From positions 1,178,001-1,242,000 of the forward strand of contig JADJXH010000004.1 of NCBI GenBank assembly GCA_016715895.1: a stretch of DNA of 64,000 nucleotides, given 5' to 3'. Source of the DNA: Flavobacteriales bacterium (GTDB lineage Bacteria; Bacteroidota; Bacteroidia; Flavobacteriales_F; PHOS-HE28). The notes beneath the pieces are model-generated. The model saw nothing but the letters and a program-made list of their open reading frames with translations. It made no database searches and had not been told where the DNA came from. Both the position numbers and the translations under genes were made by a program. Each line of letters opens with the position of its first letter. Positions within the stretch are counted from its first letter, which is position 1. Below are positions 41,944 to 50,203 of the stretch, piece by piece.

Positions 41944-43376
41944 GATCAACGCTCGTCCTTCTTGCCTGTTGGGCCATGCCCTTCACGCTGCGTGCACAGT
42001 GCCAGATCGGGTCGTTCACCCTTTCGGCCGATTGCTTTCAGCAAGGTCCTCTGGCGAACATCGAACTGTCCGGAGGCACACCGCCCTATCAGCTCCAGTT
42101 CACGGGCATGAACGGGGCTTCGTGGACCACGCAGAGCTTCCAGAACGGACCCTTCAGCACGGGGTTGCCAACGTGGCCGGCCATATTGGAGCCGGACGTT
42201 TCGCTTGTGGTCACCGATGCGCTGGGGTGCACGGCGAGCTCGAGCGCTTACTACATCATGCACTTCAGCATGGCACCCAACGTCTGGTTCGAGAACGCAT
42301 GCGGTGGCAATGCTGTGGATCTGCACTGGAACGGCAGGTTCAGCGTTGCGGGTGCACCGGGCCAAGAATCCCTCTGCGGGTTCGATAGCTACTTGGTCTT
42401 GGGCTCGCAAGGCTTCGAAATGACCGGCGGTCTGGCCAGCGATTGGTCCCAACCAGCACCCGACGTGTGGCGCTTCAACACACCGCTTCCTCATGGTGCT
42501 TCGTACTCGGTGTGGATCTGGTCCTCTTCGAATTCCAGCGGCTGTTACGATGGCAACAATGTGTTCTACTGCAACGATCCGGGAATCATCACGGTGCCGC
42601 AGAACCCAACGAACTGTGGCGTGTACTTTCGCATGCAGGCCGCGCTGGCCGGTGCACTGCCCGGTGGCACACTGATGACCGATGGGCTGCGCGCCGCCAA
42701 CCTGATCCCGCTCACCGAACCGTATACCGCGCTCGGGTACCAATACGTCGGCATGCCAACGAACCCGGCCATCCCCCCCACCACGCTGGCCGTTACTGGC
42801 AACAATGCCGTGGTGGACTGGGTGGTTCTTGAGTTGCGAGCACAGAACGATCCGGGCACGGTGGTCTTTTCCAAAGCGGCCGTGATCCAGCGGGATGGCG
42901 ATGTGGTGGAGGCGAACGGCACGTCGAACGAGTTGTATGCTCCCGTAGCTGCCGGTGTTTACCATGTCGCCATCCGCCATCGCAACCACCTCGGCATCAT
43001 GACCGCGCAACCCTACTTCTTGAATCTCGATCCGACCTTCCTTGGCTGGCCGAATTTCAACTTCCGCAACACCTTCCTGCCGGTTCATGGCGTTGATGCG
43101 CGCAAGAACGTGGGTTCGGTATATGGCCTCTGGCCCGGCGAGGCCACCGGTGATGGGGTGGTGAAGTACACCGGCGGCGGCAACGACCGGGACGCCATCC
43201 TCGGTGCCATCGGGGGCGGCACGCCCACCAACGCGGTGAACAACGTGTACGACCGCCGCGATGTGAACCTGGACGGGAGCATCAAGTACACCGGATCGAA
43301 CAACGACCGCGACGTGATCCTGCAGACGATCGGAGGTACGGTGCCGACGGCGGTGCGCACGCAGCAACTGCCCTAA
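41940..43376 (+). CDS. Secreted protein with QLP-terminated repeat module (copy B)
   Basis: 478 residues. Signal peptide 1-20 (ends TLRAQ). The N-terminal part, residues 21-225, has an SprB-like start (ELSGGTPPYQLQFTG) and little similarity to copy A; its base composition looks less GC-rich than that of its neighbours. The module begins near 226 (AVTGNNAVVDWVVLELR, QRDGDVVEANG, AIRHRNHLGIM) and ends with the same two repeats as copy A and TQQLP. It starts on the ATGA of copy A, so the two are translationally coupled. Convergent with pirin, overlapping by 4 bp. Confidence 0.8.
   Translation: MRSTLVLLACWAMPFTLRAQCQIGSFTLSADCFQQGPLANIELSGGTPPYQLQFTGMNGASWTTQSFQNGPFSTGLPTWPAILEPDVSLVVTDALGCTASSSAYYIMHFSMAPNVWFENACGGNAVDLHWNGRFSVAGAPGQESLCGFDSYLVLGSQGFEMTGGLASDWSQPAPDVWRFNTPLPHGASYSVWIWSSSNSSGCYDGNNVFYCNDPGIITVPQNPTNCGVYFRMQAALAGALPGGTLMTDGLRAANLIPLTEPYTALGYQYVGMPTNPAIPPTTLAVTGNNAVVDWVVLELRAQNDPGTVVFSKAAVIQRDGDVVEANGTSNELYAPVAAGVYHVAIRHRNHLGIMTAQPYFLNLDPTFLGWPNFNFRNTFLPVHGVDARKNVGSVYGLWPGEATGDGVVKYTGGGNDRDAILGAIGGGTPTNAVNNVYDRRDVNLDGSIKYTGSNNDRDVILQTIGGTVPTAVRTQQLP
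43125..43333 (+). repeat. 209-bp duplicated segment, copy 2
   Basis: Direct repeat of 41692-41900, offset 1433 bp, one mismatch. Flanking coding sequence is only loosely similar, which suggests gene conversion limited to the repeat module. Confidence 0.95.
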
Positions 43377-44266
43377 CGGTCGGTCCGATCCCAGGAGGTG
43401 CCCGGAAGCGGGACGGGGTCGTGCTCCCCGTCGATCATGGGGAATCCACCGGCCATCCAGCGCTGCTTGGCCGCTTCCAGGCGCTCCGGGCTGGTGGCCA
43501 CGAAGTTCCAGTGGATGAAGCGCTCCTCGGGGAAGGGCTCGCCGCCGAAGAGGTATACCGTGCTGCCCGGCGCCAGCTGGAAGCTGCAGCGGGCGCTGTC
43601 CTTCGCCACCAGCAGCTGCCGAGGCCCGTGCGCCAGGCCGTCATCGGTCACCGTGCCTTCCAGGATGTACAGGCCGCTCTCACCGAACAGCTGTTCCCCG
43701 ATGCGGATGGTGGCCCCTTCCGTGGTGCTCACCTCCAACAGATAGAGCGGGCTGTGCACCGGAACGGCCGAACGGTGCCCCATCACCTCGCCGGCGATCA
43801 GGCGGAAGCGAGCACCGTCCTGTTCCCAGCTCGGCAGGTCCTTCGCATCGATGTGATGGAAGGAGGGGGCGATGTCCTCCAGCTGCTTCGGCAGGGCCAC
43901 CCAGATCTGCAGGCCGTGCATCCGCTTGTCGGTGTGGCGCAGTCGCTCCGGCGTGCGTTCGCTGTGGACGATGCCGCTGCCGGCCACCATCCAGTTCACC
44001 GCACCGGGGGTGATCTCCACGGCGGTGCCCAGGCTGTCGCGGTGCATCACCGTACCCTCGAAGAGGTAGGTGAGCGTGCTGAGCCCGATGTGCGGATGCG
44101 GCCCCACATCGAAGTTCTCGTGCTCGCTCATCGCCACCGGCCCCATGTGGTCGATGAAGATGAAGGGCCCCACCATGCGTTTGCTGTGGAAGGGAAGGAG
44201 ACGGCCCACGAGGAAGTTGCCGAGGTCGCGGGGACGCTCAGGAATGACGAGGCCGATGTTGGACAT
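43373..44266 (-). CDS. Pirin-family protein
   Basis: 297 residues, bicupin fold. Seen: metal ligands in GPHPHIGLSTLTYLFEG (HxH), GAVNWMVAGSGIVHSERTP (His further on, Glu) and a second cupin with VYLFGGEPFPEERFIHWNFV. Bacterial pirins may have quercetinase activity or regulate pyruvate dehydrogenase; the role here is unknown. Start at 44266 (MSNIGLVIPERPRDLG) because upstream codons lie in the spacer. Confidence 0.92.
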   Translation of the reverse strand: MSNIGLVIPERPRDLGNFLVGRLLPFHSKRMVGPFIFIDHMGPVAMSEHENFDVGPHPHIGLSTLTYLFEGTVMHRDSLGTAVEITPGAVNWMVAGSGIVHSERTPERLRHTDKRMHGLQIWVALPKQLEDIAPSFHHIDAKDLPSWEQDGARFRLIAGEVMGHRSAVPVHSPLYLLEVSTTEGATIRIGEQLFGESGLYILEGTVTDDGLAHGPRQLLVAKDSARCSFQLAPGSTVYLFGGEPFPEERFIHWNFVATSPERLEAAKQRWMAGGFPMIDGEHDPVPLPGTSWDRTDR

Positions 44267-44357
44267 GGTGCGGGTGTGGGTCCGAAGGTCGGCGATCCGT
44301 TCATCGATGCGCCGCGTCCGCCCTTCGTTCACCCGGTGCACAAGGTGGGGCTGGTCC

Positions 44358-44954
44358 TCAGTGGACCACGGCGATGCGTGCGCGCCGGATCCCATGAGCA
44401 TCCTCCACCTCCACCAGGTGGTTCCCCGCAGGCAGGTGTCCGGTCCTAAGGCAGGCCGGACCGATGTGTTGCTGCAAGGCATCCAGCAGGATGCGGCCGT
44501 CCACCCCGCGCAAGCGCACCACGGCCGGGGCGCGGACCACGGGGATTTTCACCACATCATCCGCAGGAACAGGGTAGGCACCGACGGATACCGCCTGTCG
44601 CGCATGGACCGCGGTCGACGGGTTCGGCGCCACCAGCAGCACCCCCTTCATGCCCATGAAGCCGTGGGGTTCGCAGACGAAGTAGTAGGTGCCGGCGGTG
44701 TCGATGGCGAAGGTGCTGTCCTGACCGAGCACGGTTTGGAAGCCTCCGTTCGGGATGGCGAAGTTGAGCAGCCAGTCCGCCTCGCTCACCTGCAGCATGT
44801 TGTGCATCTGCTGCGTCTGGAACCGCACGCTGTCCCCCCCCACCATCACCAGGGTATCGGGTTGGAAGTAGTGGTCCAGCCCGCGGATGAGGTGCGCCGT
44901 CTGGGCGTGCGCGACCACGCCGAGCAGCAGGGCGGGGAGGGCCAGGGCGCGCAC
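44358..44954 (-). CDS. Secreted cupredoxin with T9SS-type C-terminus
   Basis: 198 residues beginning at a GTG (44954), with signal peptide 1-18 (ends VVAHAQ). A plastocyanin-like domain follows with type 1 copper ligands H51 (QMHNML), C94 and H97 (VCEPHGF) and M102 or M100. The last 80 or so residues resemble a type A sorting domain (SVGAYPVPADDVVKIPV; LRGVDGRILLDALQ; LPAGNHLVEVED). It is likely a surface or secreted copper electron carrier or copper-binding protein. Divergent from the QLP protein at 45032. Confidence 0.82.
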   Translation of the reverse strand: MRALALPALLLGVVAHAQTAHLIRGLDHYFQPDTLVMVGGDSVRFQTQQMHNMLQVSEADWLLNFAIPNGGFQTVLGQDSTFAIDTAGTYYFVCEPHGFMGMKGVLLVAPNPSTAVHARQAVSVGAYPVPADDVVKIPVVRAPAVVRLRGVDGRILLDALQQHIGPACLRTGHLPAGNHLVEVEDAHGIRRARIAVVH

Positions 44955-44958
44955 GGTG

Positions 44959-44966
44959 CAAAGGAA
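44959..44966 (-). promoter_or_regulatory. -7 box abutting the cupredoxin gene, probable leaderless start
   Basis: Reverse strand TTCCTTTG, one mismatch to TAnnTTTG, 4 nt before the GTG start. Confidence 0.4.
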
Positions 44967-44981
44967 CGGTGGGGCCGATGG

Positions 44982-45013
44982 TTTGGTGCATCCCGCCGTG
45001 GAAGCTAGGTTTG
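44982..45013 (+). promoter_or_regulatory. Complete Bacteroidota-type promoter for the QLP gene at 45032
   Basis: TTTG at 44982-44985, a 20-nt spacer, then TAGGTTTG at 45006-45013: both elements match the consensus exactly. The start codon is 18 nt further on. The best full promoter seen in the window. Confidence 0.75.
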
Positions 45014-45031
45014 TCGACTTCCTTCGATACC

Positions 45032-46771
45032 ATGAAGCACACGCTCCTCCTGGCGCTCGCGGTCGCACCCGCCGTCGCCCTGGCCCAGCCGCAGATGAAC
45101 AACGCCGATTTTGAGACCTGGCAGAACCTGGGCACCGGCACCGAGGAGCCCACGGACTGGAGCTCGATCAAGACGAGCGATGGGGGCAGCCTCATCAATA
45201 GCTTCGCGCCGCAGGTGTGCTGGCGCAGCACGGACTTCCACAGCGGCAGCTATTCCGTACGGTTGAGGACCGTCAGCACCGCCTTTGGTCCGGCGAACGG
45301 GACGCTCACCTGCGGGCGGGTGCATGCGGAGTTCGACCTGGATAGCGGTTATGTGTTCACCGATGCGGCGGACGCGCAATGGAACCAGGTGATGACGAGC
45401 CGGCCGGACAGCCTGGTGGGCTGGTTCAAGGCCACGCCGCAACCGGGCGATGAGGGCAAGGTGGAGGCCATCCTGCACACCGGCGCGGGCCGCCTACCAG
45501 AGAACGGGACGCTGGCCAACTGGGTGGGTCGTGCCCGGTGGATCGCACCCACGGCCACGGTGAGCAGCTGGACCCGCTTCAGCGTGCCCTTCACCTATTA
45601 CAATGGCGGCACCCCGAGCCACATCCTCATGGTGCTCACCAGCGGCGACAGCCTGGTGACCGTGGTGGACAGCGAGAGCCTGTACGACGACATCGCGCTG
45701 ATCTACAACGTGACACCCACGCCCAGCGTGAGCAGCATCGCGCTGAACGGCACGGACCCCGGTCTGATCACCGTGAACTACAGCACCAGCGGTGTACCAA
45801 CTGCTCCCACGCTATTCACCGCTCAGCTCAGCGACAGTAACGGCAGCTTTGCTAACCCGATAGTCCTAGGGTCGGTTGGTAGCCAGTCTGCAACCGGCAC
45901 TATCAGCAATTGTCTCATCCCGGGCAACACGCCGCCGGGCACGGGCTACCGGATCCGGGTGGTGGCGTCCGGAACTCCGACCAGCGTGAACTACGCCCCC
46001 GTGAGCGTGCCGTTCACCATCACCGGCGGAGCCGTGGTGCGCGTGGCGGCCAAGGTCTTCCTCGACGGTCCGTATGTGAGCGGCACCCAGCTGATGAACG
46101 ACAACCTGCGGAATCTGGGCATCATCCCCACCGTGGAGCCTTACACGGGCATCGGGTACACGCATGTGGGCGGCGGCGCGGAGACCACTTCGGCGCCTGT
46201 GCTGGCCGTCACCGGCAACAACGCCATCGTGGACTGGGTGGTGCTGGAGCTGCGCGACAAGAACAACAGCGCCACGGTGCTCCGGACGCGCAGCGCCCTG
46301 GTGCAGCGGGACGGCGATGTGGTGGATGTGGACGGCGTGTCGAGCGTGCCGTTCGCGGTGGCCGCGGACAACTACTTCGTGGCGGTGCGCCACCGCAACC
46401 ACCTGGGATGCATGACGGCCACCAGCATCGCGTTGAGCGGTACGGCGGCCGCGGTGGACTTCACGAACAACGCCACGGCCACCTTCGGCACCAACGCCCG
46501 GCGGGTGAACGGTGCGCGCAGCACGCTGTGGACGGGCAACGCCCGGCGCGACAACGTGGTGAAGTACACGGGCAGCAACAACGACCGGGATGTGATCCTC
46601 ACCGCGATCGGCGGCACGGTGCCCACGGCCACGGTGGCGGGCTATCGCACCGAGGACGTGAACCTGGACGGGACCACGAAATACGCCGGAGGAAGCAACG
46701 ACCGCGACCTCATCCTGCAGGTGATCGGCGGCACGGTGCCCACGGCCACCAAGCTGGAGCAGTTGCCGTAG
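45032..46771 (+). CDS. Secreted protein with QLP-terminated repeat module (copy C)
   Basis: 579 residues. Signal peptide 1-19 (MKHTLLLALA...ALAQ). Residues 20-230 look like a jelly-roll carbohydrate-binding or PCMD-like domain (NADFETWQNLGTGTEEPTDW; HSGSYSVRLRT), then a fibronectin-like stretch. The shared module starts near 335 (VAAKVFLDGPYVSGTQLMND; LAVTGNNAIVDWVVLELR; RHRNHLGCM) and ends with two repeats (NVVKYTGSNNDRDVIL; DVNLDGTTKYAGGSNDRDLIL) and KLEQLP. Start chosen at 45032 to include the signal peptide. Function unknown; a glycan-binding surface protein is possible. Confidence 0.82.
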   Translation: MKHTLLLALAVAPAVALAQPQMNNADFETWQNLGTGTEEPTDWSSIKTSDGGSLINSFAPQVCWRSTDFHSGSYSVRLRTVSTAFGPANGTLTCGRVHAEFDLDSGYVFTDAADAQWNQVMTSRPDSLVGWFKATPQPGDEGKVEAILHTGAGRLPENGTLANWVGRARWIAPTATVSSWTRFSVPFTYYNGGTPSHILMVLTSGDSLVTVVDSESLYDDIALIYNVTPTPSVSSIALNGTDPGLITVNYSTSGVPTAPTLFTAQLSDSNGSFANPIVLGSVGSQSATGTISNCLIPGNTPPGTGYRIRVVASGTPTSVNYAPVSVPFTITGGAVVRVAAKVFLDGPYVSGTQLMNDNLRNLGIIPTVEPYTGIGYTHVGGGAETTSAPVLAVTGNNAIVDWVVLELRDKNNSATVLRTRSALVQRDGDVVDVDGVSSVPFAVAADNYFVAVRHRNHLGCMTATSIALSGTAAAVDFTNNATATFGTNARRVNGARSTLWTGNARRDNVVKYTGSNNDRDVILTAIGGTVPTATVAGYRTEDVNLDGTTKYAGGSNDRDLILQVIGGTVPTATKLEQLP

Positions 46772-46783
46772 CCGGGCGGACGC

Positions 46784-47749
46784 TCAGTGCTGGAGCGGCC
46801 GCTTCTTGATCATGCCGCCGCGGGTGTCCTTCACGGGGCTCATCACCACGAAGGCGTTGGGATCGATCTTCTCGATCTCGGTGAGGATTTTGCTCAGCTC
46901 CAGGCGGGTGATCACGCAGTAGATGATCTCCGTGTCGAAGCTTTGGCCGTTCTTGCCGAAGCCGCGCCGTCCCGTGTAGACCGTGAGGCCGCGGCCCATC
47001 ACCGTGCCGATCATGTGGCGCAGCTCCTCGTGGTGCGGGCTGATGATGGTGAGGCCGGTGTACTCCTCGATGCCTTCGATCACGAAGTCCACCGTCTTGC
47101 TCGCGGCGAGGTAGGTCACCATGGCGTACAGGGCCGTTTCCACCCCCAGCAGCCAGGCGGCCACACCGAAGATGATCACGTTGATCATCATGATGATGTC
47201 GCCGATGGTGGTGCCGAGCTTCCGGCTGAGCGCCAGGGCGAGCACTTCGGTGCCATCGATCACCGAGCCGCCGCGCACGGCCAGCCCGATGCCGGCACCG
47301 AGGAAGAAGCCGCCGAACACGGCCACCAGCAGCTTGTCGTGCGTCACGTCGGGGAAGTGCACCGTGGCGGTGACCAGGGCCAGGCCCGCGATGGCGGCGG
47401 TGGTCTTCAAGGCGAATTCGCGGCCGATGGTGCGGTAGGCCACCACCATGAAGGGGGCGTTCACCACCACGAGCAGCAGGGCCAGCGGCAGGCCGGTGAG
47501 GTTGACGGTGAGCAGGGCGATGCCGGTGGCACCGCCGTCGATGAAGGCGTTGGGGATCAGGAAGCCCTCCAGGCCGAAGGCGGCGCTGAAGATGCCCAGC
47601 GTCATGAACAGCACATCCTTCACCCGCCGGCGGAAGGCCACGCGCAGGGCGTGCAGTCGGCGGGCCCGGCGGTAGCGGCTCCGCTCGCTGCCCACGCTGG
47701 AGGGCACGGGCAGCTGGCGGATCAGGGTGTGGCGCGCTGAGGTCTTCAC
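46784..47749 (-). CDS. YitT-family membrane protein with DUF2179
   Basis: 321 residues starting at GTG 47749. A basic cytoplasmic start is followed by five or six membrane segments (FMTLGIFSAAFGLEGFLIPN; LALLLVVVNAPFMVVAY; GLALVTATVHF) and a C-terminal DUF2179 domain (YTGRRGFGKNGQSFDTEIIY; VVMSPVKDTRGGMIK). The function of the family is unknown. The GTG lies in a 4-nt GTGA overlap with the Ppx/GppA gene, and a TACCTTTTG sequence also ends 4 nt upstream. Confidence 0.88.
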   Translation of the reverse strand: MKTSARHTLIRQLPVPSSVGSERSRYRRARRLHALRVAFRRRVKDVLFMTLGIFSAAFGLEGFLIPNAFIDGGATGIALLTVNLTGLPLALLLVVVNAPFMVVAYRTIGREFALKTTAAIAGLALVTATVHFPDVTHDKLLVAVFGGFFLGAGIGLAVRGGSVIDGTEVLALALSRKLGTTIGDIIMMINVIIFGVAAWLLGVETALYAMVTYLAASKTVDFVIEGIEEYTGLTIISPHHEELRHMIGTVMGRGLTVYTGRRGFGKNGQSFDTEIIYCVITRLELSKILTEIEKIDPNAFVVMSPVKDTRGGMIKKRPLQH

Positions 47750-48690
47750 GGCACAAAAGGTAGTCCGTTCAGGACACGCCATGCGGCGCCCTCCTTCAGG
47801 GCGAACCGGCTCCAGGCGAGGGCGCGGATGCCACCTGCGGCCAGCACGCGGTCGATCGCCACCAGGCCGTACGCGATGTGGTCCACCCGGTGGGCGGGGA
47901 GCCCGGGCACCCGGCTGCGTGCGTCGCGGTCCATGCGCATCAACCCGTCCTTCAACTGCGCGAAGGCCAGGTCGTCGAAGCCAAGGGTGAGCGCCCCCGG
48001 AGGCCGTGTGCCACCCCGGGCCTGGGCGATCATGGTGGCCAGGCTGTCGAAGCTGCCCGCGCTGCCGACCAGGACATGGGGCTCGTGACGCTCGATGACG
48101 GCCCACAGCGGTTCCAGACGGTCGTCCAGGTGGGCGGCCAGCCGCAGCTCCTCCTCCCAGGTGGGCGGCTCGCTGAAGGGCACGCGTGCGCGCAGGCGGG
48201 TGACACCCAGTTCGAAGCTGCGTTTCCACATCAGGGCATGGCGGGTGGCCAGGATGAACTCGATACTGCCGCCACCGATATCCATCACCAGCATGGGCCG
48301 GTCGGTGAAGGGTACGGCCAGGCGCACGCCGTCCATGATCAGCTCCGCCTCGGTATCGCCGTCCACGACCTCCACGGTGAGGGAGACCTCGGCCTGCGCA
48401 CGGCGCAGGAACTCCCCGCGGTTGCGGGCGTTCCGGAGCGCGGAGGTGCCGATGGCGCGGATGCGTTCCACCCCGAGCTCGCGTACCGTGGCCAGATGCG
48501 CACGCAGGGCGTCCAGTCCACGCTCCATCGCATCCTCCGCAAGGGTGCCATCCTCGATCCCACGGCCCAGGAACACCGGCAGTTCAGCCGAGCACAGCAC
48601 GTTCAGGCCACTCTGCGGCGCGCTTGCGGCCACCAGCAGGTTGAAGGTGTTTGTGCCCAGGTCGAGCACCGCGATGGGCGGGTTGTTCAT
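47746..48690 (-). CDS. Exopolyphosphatase / guanosine pentaphosphatase (Ppx/GppA)
   Basis: Likely hydrolyses polyphosphate or pppGpp. 314 residues, the short two-domain form. Seen: phosphate-1 loop AVLDLGTNTFNLLVA near 7-21, AIGTSALRNARN, catalytic Glu region VDGDTEAELI, phosphate-2 loop VMDIGGGSIEFIL, and LVGSAGSFDSLA. The A-Y-G-L-V-A end lies before the 4-nt overlap with the YitT gene. Upstream is the 32-bp tandem repeat. Confidence 0.92.
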   Translation of the reverse strand: MNNPPIAVLDLGTNTFNLLVAASAPQSGLNVLCSAELPVFLGRGIEDGTLAEDAMERGLDALRAHLATVRELGVERIRAIGTSALRNARNRGEFLRRAQAEVSLTVEVVDGDTEAELIMDGVRLAVPFTDRPMLVMDIGGGSIEFILATRHALMWKRSFELGVTRLRARVPFSEPPTWEEELRLAAHLDDRLEPLWAVIERHEPHVLVGSAGSFDSLATMIAQARGGTRPPGALTLGFDDLAFAQLKDGLMRMDRDARSRVPGLPAHRVDHIAYGLVAIDRVLAAGGIRALAWSRFALKEGAAWRVLNGLPFVP

Positions 48691-48707
48691 GCGACGTTCA
48701 GGTCAGG

Positions 48708-48866
48708 CGCATGGGCCCATGCTCACACGGGTACATGTTCAGATGGGCGCATGCCCACATGGGCACATGTTCTGATGGGCACATGCCCACATGGGCACAT
48801 GTTCTGATGGGCACATGCCCACATGGGCACATGTTCTGATGGGCACATGCTCACATGTGCACATGG
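48708..48866. repeat. GGGCACATG-type array with four 32-bp tandem units
   Basis: Four 32-bp units at 48737-48768, 48769-48800, 48801-48832 and 48833-48864. Units 2 and 3 are identical, unit 1 has two changes, unit 4 is diverged in its second half. Each starts GTTC(T/A)GATGGGC and contains GGGCACAT twice. Short degenerate copies lead in from 48708. No spacers separate the units. It lies between the Ppx/GppA gene and the exporter permease. Confidence 0.92.
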
Positions 48867-48867
48867 A

Positions 48868-50190
48868 CTACCCTTTGTAGAACATCCAGCGGCCCATCTC
48901 GCGCCAGCTCACCTTCTTGCCGTACATGAGGATGCCGGTGCGGTAGATGCGGCCGGCGAGCCAGGTGGTGAACAGGAAGGTGCCCACGAGCAGCACCATG
49001 CTGAGCACGAGCTGCCAGGGGGTCTCCAGCACGCTGCCCATGGCCACACGCACCATCATCACCACGGGGCTGGTGAAGGGGATGATGGAGCCCCAGAACA
49101 CCAGCGGGCTGCCGGGGTTGGTGATGGCCATCTGCGCGATGAAGATGGCCACGATCATGGGCAGGGTCACGGGGAACATGAATTGCTGCGTGTCGGTCTC
49201 GCTGTCCACCGCGCTGCCCACGGCGGCGAAGAGGGAGCTGTAGAGCAGGTATCCGGCCAGGAAGTAAAAGACGAACATGCCCAGCACGAAGGGGATGTTG
49301 AGGCGGCTGGCCACCTCCATCACCTTGTTGCGGTCGGGGGCCTGGGCGCCGGCCTCCTTCATCAGTTCGGCCTGCAGTTCGCCGGTCATCTGCTGTTCGG
49401 CCAGCACTTCGCGCGGGTCCAGGCGGTCCTTCATCAGCAGGGCGGTGCCTGCGGTCATCAGGGTGGCGGTGAGGGCGATCCAGATGGTGAACTGGGCCAG
49501 GCCGACCAGCGCGATGCCGATGATCTTGCCCATCATCAGCTGGAAGGGCTTCACGCTGCTGATGAGCACCTCCACGATGCGGTTGCTCTTCTCCTCCAGC
49601 ACGCCGCGCATCACCTGCACGGCATAGAGGAAGACGAAGAAGAACATGATGTAGCCGAACCCGAAACCCACGGCGGCCAGCACCTGCTCGTAGCTCTCCT
49701 CACCGGCCTTGTCGATGTCGAAGAGCTGCACGTTCAGCGCGGTCTTGATGCGGGCGTAGGTGTCGGGGTCCACCTGGTTCACGCGAAGCTTCTCCCGTTC
49801 CAACGTGCGCTCCAGTTCGCTCTGCACCGTGCGCTGCACGTTCATGCTGGGCAGGTCCTTGTAGAAGAGCTGGATGGTGTTGGTCTCCAGGATGGCCTCG
49901 TTCACGTCGACCATCAGCGTGTAGGGCGAGGCTTTGAAGGCCGAGTCGCCCAGTTCGTCGTACGCATAGAAGAAGCGCACCTTGTCGGTGTCGCGCAGCT
50001 TGCCGGTCACCACGTGGGGCTTGTCCACCACCAGCACCAGGTGCTCGTCGCTCTCCTGCATGCCCAGATAGACCAGGCCCACCATGGTGCCGGCGATCAG
50101 CAGCGGGCCCAGGATGGTCATGATCAGGAAGCTCGGTTTCCGCACGCGGGTGATGAACTCGCGCCGGATGATGAGGAGGATCTTGTTCAT
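48868..50190 (-). CDS. ABC-2 type transporter permease (NatB-like)
   Basis: 440 residues: an N-terminal membrane helix after RREFITRVRKPSF, a large extracytoplasmic domain (about 45-175), then five or six helices including GFGFGYIMFFFVFLYAVQV, GVLEEKSNRIVEVLISSVKPF, GLAQFTIWIALTATLM and LAGYLLYSSLFAAVGSAV. The EEKxxRIxEVL motif is typical of NatB/ABC-2 permeases, which export sodium, drugs or lipids; the substrate is unknown. It follows its ATPase gene after 13 nt. Confidence 0.9.
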   Translation of the reverse strand: MNKILLIIRREFITRVRKPSFLIMTILGPLLIAGTMVGLVYLGMQESDEHLVLVVDKPHVVTGKLRDTDKVRFFYAYDELGDSAFKASPYTLMVDVNEAILETNTIQLFYKDLPSMNVQRTVQSELERTLEREKLRVNQVDPDTYARIKTALNVQLFDIDKAGEESYEQVLAAVGFGFGYIMFFFVFLYAVQVMRGVLEEKSNRIVEVLISSVKPFQLMMGKIIGIALVGLAQFTIWIALTATLMTAGTALLMKDRLDPREVLAEQQMTGELQAELMKEAGAQAPDRNKVMEVASRLNIPFVLGMFVFYFLAGYLLYSSLFAAVGSAVDSETDTQQFMFPVTLPMIVAIFIAQMAITNPGSPLVFWGSIIPFTSPVVMMVRVAMGSVLETPWQLVLSMVLLVGTFLFTTWLAGRIYRTGILMYGKKVSWREMGRWMFYKG

Positions 50191-50203
50191 GGCGTGGGGC
50201 GGT

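Noticed and set aside
48737..48864. Possible CRISPR array (regular 32-bp repeats)
   Set aside because: The units are directly tandem with no spacers, they resemble other GGGCACATG repeats in the window, and no cas gene is near.
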